From Bacteroidales bacterium (GTDB lineage Bacteria; Bacteroidota; Bacteroidia; Bacteroidales; Muribaculaceae), in the NCBI GenBank assembly GCA_004553095.1, contig SFMJ01000059.1:1-9397 (forward strand): a DNA stretch of 9,397 nucleotides. Direction: 5' to 3'. Below, one piece after another: positions 6,661 to 9,397 of the stretch. A program made the translations under genes and the position numbers. Each line of letters opens with the position of its first letter. Within the stretch, counting starts at the first letter, position 1. The notes under the pieces were generated by a model, which ran no database searches, was not told where the DNA came from, and saw nothing but the letters and a program-made list of their open reading frames with translations.

Positions 6661-7023
6661 ATGAATCAAAGAATTAAAAGAACCCTGAATCGCACCATAG
6701 TGGCTATCACGATTACGCTGATAGCCACTATCTCATACTCATGTGGCGGCGGCAAAGCAGAGAATCAAGTTAGCGTCGAGCAGATCGAGCAGGCTCGAGA
6801 AAGAGCCCGCAATGCAGCACGTCGCTTTGTGAATCGAGAGGTCAAAGACACCTTCGAGCTACAGATGCTTCTGGTAGAGGCGGCAAGCGAGAGAAGTGTC
6901 TACGACTCCTTGCCTCAATGTCGGGAGGCATTCGACTCCACATTCATCTCGACCGTACGTACGGTACGTCCCGATGTAGCGGCAGAGTTACAAAGCCATC
7001 TACCCCGCAATCAGCAACAATGA
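6661..7023 (+). CDS. Small lipoprotein of unknown function
   Basis: This 120-residue protein is not one I recognise. Residues 1-27 form a basic N-region (MNQRIKRTLNRT), a hydrophobic core and a lipobox-like YSC, so Cys28 is probably lipidated, followed by GGGK. The mature part is short, charged and helix-prone: VEQIEQARERARNAARRFVNRE, then an acidic and hydrophobic stretch, two cysteines in total (Cys28 and the one in PQCREAF), and a Gln-rich end (NQQQ). The gene starts 3 bases after the S9 peptidase stop, and its TGA overlaps the start of the next gene as ATGA. This argues for a real, translated gene in an operon. A strong inverted repeat lies within its signal-peptide codons. It could be an accessory of the exported peptidase, by inference from adjacency and shared export only. 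Confidence 0.75.
   Translation: MNQRIKRTLNRTIVAITITLIATISYSCGGGKAENQVSVEQIEQARERARNAARRFVNREVKDTFELQMLLVEAASERSVYDSLPQCREAFDSTFISTVRTVRPDVAAELQSHLPRNQQQ
6697..6731 (+). repeat. Perfect 13-bp inverted repeat inside the lipoprotein signal-peptide region
   Basis: ATAGTGGCTATCA (6697-6709) and TGATAGCCACTAT (6719-6731) are exact reverse complements separated by a 9-base spacer. The element starts 36 bases into the 120-residue lipoprotein gene and encodes its hydrophobic core (Ile13 to Ile24). As RNA it would form a strong hairpin shortly after the start codon, between the S9 peptidase gene and the TIGR02757 gene. No U-run follows. A perfect 13-bp arm at this spacing is unlikely by chance in a window of this size, although an Ile/Ala/Thr-rich palindrome-like peptide partly permits it. 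Confidence 0.8.
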
Positions 7024-7802
7024 TAAGTCGAGATATAATCACTCTGCTCGATGAGGAGGTGGCACGCAACAACACTCGGGAGTTCATCGTCGACGACCCG
7101 GTGCAGTTTCCTCGTCGCTATGATGATGTGCGCGACATAGAGATTGTATCGCTCTTGGTGGCGGCGATCTCGTGGGGACGTCGACCGATGATACTTCGCG
7201 ATGCCGACCGGATGCTTGCACTGATGGATCATCAGCCCTACCGCTATATGATGGAAGAGGGATATGAGGATCTGCCGTCGCGACACAATATCCATCGCAC
7301 CTTCTTTGCCTCCGACCTGCAGTGGTATCTGCGGGGACTGCGCGAGATCTACCGGCGTTATGGCACGCTCGACGACTTCGCACTGGCGCATGGCGTAGGT
7401 GAAGATCCGATGCCGGCATGGCGACTTGTCGAAGAGATGCAGAGGGTGGTGAGTGGTGTCAATGGGGGCACGAACTCGCCGCAATGCTTGCCGACGAATC
7501 TTCGCACCACGGCGTTGAAGCGTGTGAATATGGCACTTCGCTGGCTGGTGCGCGATGATGGAGTGGTGGATATGGGAATATGGCGCAGCATCGACAAGAG
7601 CCGACTCTATATCCCATTGGATGTGCATGTGGGCAATACCGCCCGCAACTTGGGACTCATCGAGCGCAAGGCCAACGACCGTAAGAGCGTCGAACTTCTG
7701 ACCGCGGCGATGAGAGAATTACGCCCCGACGATCCGGCAATCTATGACTTCGCCCTCTTCGGCATCGGAGTCACGGGGAGGGAATTAGGAATTAAGAATT
7801 AG
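7020..7802 (+). CDS. TIGR02757 / DUF2400 family protein
   Basis: This 260-residue, apparently cytoplasmic protein of the TIGR02757 family is common in Bacteroidota and has no firmly established function. Family hallmarks are FIVDDPVQFPRRYDDVRDIEI, then LVAAISWGRRP (Trp52), ADRMLALMDHQPYRYM, IHRTFFASDLQWYLRGLREIY, LKRVNMALRWLVRDDGVVDMGIW, and the strongly conserved PLDVHVGNTARNLGL (Asp201) near the end. The DVH segment resembles the aspartate-containing motif of HhH-GPD DNA glycosylases. A DNA-repair-like role is an inference, not shown here. The frame is open upstream to an ATG at 6918, but the ATG at 7020 gives the normal family N terminus and an ATGA overlap with the preceding stop, indicating translational coupling. 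The last six residues (ELGIKN) and the stop are encoded by the start of a heptamer repeat array, so the native C-terminal tail may have been replaced. Confidence 0.9.
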   Translation: MISRDIITLLDEEVARNNTREFIVDDPVQFPRRYDDVRDIEIVSLLVAAISWGRRPMILRDADRMLALMDHQPYRYMMEEGYEDLPSRHNIHRTFFASDLQWYLRGLREIYRRYGTLDDFALAHGVGEDPMPAWRLVEEMQRVVSGVNGGTNSPQCLPTNLRTTALKRVNMALRWLVRDDGVVDMGIWRSIDKSRLYIPLDVHVGNTARNLGLIERKANDRKSVELLTAAMRELRPDDPAIYDFALFGIGVTGRELGIKN

Positions 7803-7843
7803 GAGATAGGAATTGGGAGATAGGAATTGGGGATTGGGAATTC
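7781..7843 (+). repeat. Tandem array of nine 7-bp units
   Basis: Exactly 63 bases divide into nine consecutive heptamers with no gaps. Most are GGAATTA or GGAATTG, with AGAATTA, GGGATTG and a final GGAATTC as one-base variants, and GGAGATA occurring twice (units 4 and 6). Units 4-5 and 6-7 form a higher-order pair (GGAGATA then GGAATTG). The TIGR02757 stop codon TAG (7800-7802) spans the unit 3/unit 4 junction. Because 7 is not a multiple of 3, repeats of the TTAG-joined form supply stop codons in all three + frames. The array ends 21 bases before the GHL10 gene, so copy-number change would alter both the upstream C terminus and the distance to the downstream gene. Confidence 0.9.
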
Positions 7844-7864
7844 TATTGAAAGATATAAACACAG

Positions 7865-9352
7865 ATGAAGATAGGGAAGATATTTTTATTAGGAGTTATG
7901 ATGTGTGTGGCGGCGAGTATGTTTGCGGTCAACCCGAAGCGTGAATTTCGCGGGGCATGGTTGCATGTCATCGGTCAGACACAGTGGCAGAACAAGACCA
8001 CCGAGCAGGCTAAGGCATATATCTGCGATCAGTTTGACAAGTTGCAGAATGCAGGTTGCAATGCGGTAATCTTCCAGGTGCGTCCTACGGCAGATGCGGT
8101 ATACAAGTCGGACAAAGAGCCTTGGAGTGCATGGCTCACGGGGAAGCGTGGCAAGGCACCCTCACCCCTCTGGGATCCTATGGAATTTGCTGTTGCCGAG
8201 GCGCATAAGCGTGGTATGGAGTTTCATGCCTGGCTCAATCCCTATCGAGTTACATCGACAGCCAAGGAGGTGCTCCCCTCCGACCATGCCTTCTACAAGA
8301 CCCCGGAGCGTTTCTTCCGCTATAACGGGCAGATACTTTTCGACCCGGCATATCAGGAGAATCGCGACTTCATCTGCGAGATAGTGACCGACATTTTGGA
8401 GCGATATGATGTAGATGCGATCCATATCGACGATTACTTCTACCCCTACCCTGCCTCAGGTAAAGCGATACCCGACGATGCCTCCTACGCTAAGTTCGGC
8501 AAGGGTATGAACCGAGGGGACTGGCGACGGCGGAATGTGGATCTGCTGATTGAGCAGATGCACCGCACCATCAAGGAGTTGAAGCCCTGGGTGAGGTTTG
8601 GCATCTCCCCCTTCGGCATCTGGCGCAATAAGAAGAATGACCCTCGCGGAAGTGAGAGCAATGGACTACAGAACTATGATGACCTCTATGCCGATGTTAT
8701 CATGTGGGCAGAGAAGGGATGGGTGGATTATTTGGCACCGCAGCTATATTGGAACTTGGATACTCAGGCGGCGCCGAGCCGCAAGTTGGTGCAATGGTGG
8801 AACGACCATGCCGGCAAAGCGGATGTCTATATCGGACAGGATGTGAAGCGCACCATGGATGTGGCAGATCCTGGGAATCATGACAGCAATGAGCTTGACA
8901 CCAAGGTTCGGCTGACACGCAAATTGCCACACATACAGGGCAACATTTGGTGGCATGGCTATTGGGTAACGGGTAATTATCGCGGGGTAGCGGATTCGTT
9001 GGCTATGAAATATCAGAGCACGATAGCGTTGCCACCGGCCTACGGCGACAGTCGTAGAGTTCCAAAGACAGTCAGCTCGCTGAAGATAGAACGCGATCGC
9101 AAGGGGGATACATTCTTGAGTTGGGAGTGTCCTCAGGGAGGAAGGCATGCGAGTGAGACGGATGCCGTGCGCTATGTAGTCTATGAGTTTTACCCCGGGG
9201 AGACATTGGATATCGAAGATCCACAGACGATAGTGGCGCTGACCCCCTACAGTCGCATCAAGGTGGATGGCGAGCGAGGGCACACCTTTGCGGTGACTGT
9301 GCTCGATCGTATGAACAGGGAATCCAAGCCGATCTTCCTAACCAACAAATAG
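7865..9352 (+). CDS. Exported GHL10-family (DUF187, YngK-like) glycoside hydrolase
   Basis: This 495-residue secreted protein of the glycosyl-hydrolase-like 10 family (Pfam PF02638 type) has a TIM-barrel fold and is thought to act on envelope or environmental glycans. Residues 1-21 are a signal peptide; Cys14 is not in a proper lipobox. Family motifs in order are EFRGAWLHV (near 27-35), QVRPTADA (71-78), HAWLNPYR (121-128), IHIDDYFYP (Asp189 and Asp190, likely catalytic region), FGISPFGIW (245-253) and PQLYW (292-296). From about residue 400 the sequence becomes an FN3-like beta-sandwich (PKTVSSLKI...FLSWECP...YVVYEF...RIKVDGERGHTFAVTVLD). The ATG at 7865 sits directly before the signal peptide, with an A-rich leader (AAACACAG). 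It lies 62 bases after the TIGR02757 stop and just beyond the heptamer array, so it may have its own promoter, though no clear -7 box is seen. Exact substrate is unknown. Confidence 0.93.
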   Translation: MKIGKIFLLGVMMCVAASMFAVNPKREFRGAWLHVIGQTQWQNKTTEQAKAYICDQFDKLQNAGCNAVIFQVRPTADAVYKSDKEPWSAWLTGKRGKAPSPLWDPMEFAVAEAHKRGMEFHAWLNPYRVTSTAKEVLPSDHAFYKTPERFFRYNGQILFDPAYQENRDFICEIVTDILERYDVDAIHIDDYFYPYPASGKAIPDDASYAKFGKGMNRGDWRRRNVDLLIEQMHRTIKELKPWVRFGISPFGIWRNKKNDPRGSESNGLQNYDDLYADVIMWAEKGWVDYLAPQLYWNLDTQAAPSRKLVQWWNDHAGKADVYIGQDVKRTMDVADPGNHDSNELDTKVRLTRKLPHIQGNIWWHGYWVTGNYRGVADSLAMKYQSTIALPPAYGDSRRVPKTVSSLKIERDRKGDTFLSWECPQGGRHASETDAVRYVVYEFYPGETLDIEDPQTIVALTPYSRIKVDGERGHTFAVTVLDRMNRESKPIFLTNK

Positions 9353-9374
9353 AGCGCGAGCTTGCAAAGTGCTT

Positions 9375-9390
9375 TGTGTTGTAAAACACA
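9375..9390 (+). other. Weak stem-loop after the GHL10 gene
   Basis: TGTGTT (9375-9380) pairs with AACACA (9385-9390) around a GTAA loop, 22 bases after the GHL10 stop. The following bases are CAAAAAG, so there is no U-run on this strand. It could be part of a transcription end or of a regulatory site for the next gene, but the window stops at 9397. Only six pairs are visible, so this may be incidental. Confidence 0.25.
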
Positions 9391-9397
9391 CAAAAAG

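Noticed and set aside
6952..6965. 14-bp perfect palindrome ACCGTACGTACGGT in the lipoprotein gene
   Set aside because: A 14-bp palindrome is expected about once in two windows of this length, and it is explained by the repeated codons for Thr-Val-Arg-Thr-Val-Arg.
6918..7019. Upstream ATG extending the TIGR02757 protein by 34 residues
   Set aside because: The extension runs inside the preceding lipoprotein gene in another frame; the ATG at 7020 forms an ATGA overlap and matches the family N terminus.
7781..7843. The heptamer array as a CRISPR or insertion-sequence end
   Set aside because: Units are only 7 bp with no spacers, there is no inverted terminal repeat, and no transposase or cas gene is present.

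Overview
This 9.4-kb stretch looks like ordinary chromosome of a member of the Bacteroidota, most likely order Bacteroidales. The grounds are an alpha2-type glycyl-tRNA synthetase, LemA and FKBP proteins made as lipoproteins, a TIGR02757/DUF2400 protein, a GHL10 (DUF187) glycoside hydrolase, A-rich leaders in place of clear Shine-Dalgarno sites, and a TAnnTTTG-type -7 promoter element before glyS. All genes are on the + strand. I see no phage, transposon, CRISPR, tRNA or rRNA, and no intergenic gap above 300 bases.

Layout: (1) 1-1134, the tail of an NfeD-like OB-fold protein followed by an SPFH/Band 7 (stomatin-like) membrane protein, a classic membrane-scaffold pair. (2) 1135-1354, intergenic, holding a probable promoter and a perfect 10-bp stem-loop near the predicted transcript start. 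(3) 1355-4044, glyS, lemA and an FKBP-like lipoprotein, separated by 14 and 18 bases and so probably one operon. (4) 4123-7802, a large exported S9 serine peptidase, a 120-residue lipoprotein of unknown function and a TIGR02757 protein. These are spaced by 3 bases and then a 4-base ATGA overlap, which predicts co-transcription and coupled translation. (5) 7781-7843, nine tandem copies of a 7-bp unit in which the TIGR02757 gene ends. (6) 7865-9352, an exported GHL10-family glycoside hydrolase with a C-terminal FN3-like domain, followed by a short tail to the window edge.

Functionally this is a mix of translation (GlyRS), membrane and envelope maintenance (NfeD/SPFH, LemA, FKBP), extracytoplasmic peptide and glycan degradation (S9 peptidase, GHL10), and one probable nucleic-acid-related cytoplasmic protein (TIGR02757). 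I did not find a clear novel multi-gene system. The most unusual items are DNA-level: the heptamer array overlapping a stop codon, a perfect 13-bp inverted repeat inside a signal-peptide coding region, and the glyS leader hairpin. The unknown lipoprotein, translationally coupled to a TIGR02757 gene, is the most obscure protein here.
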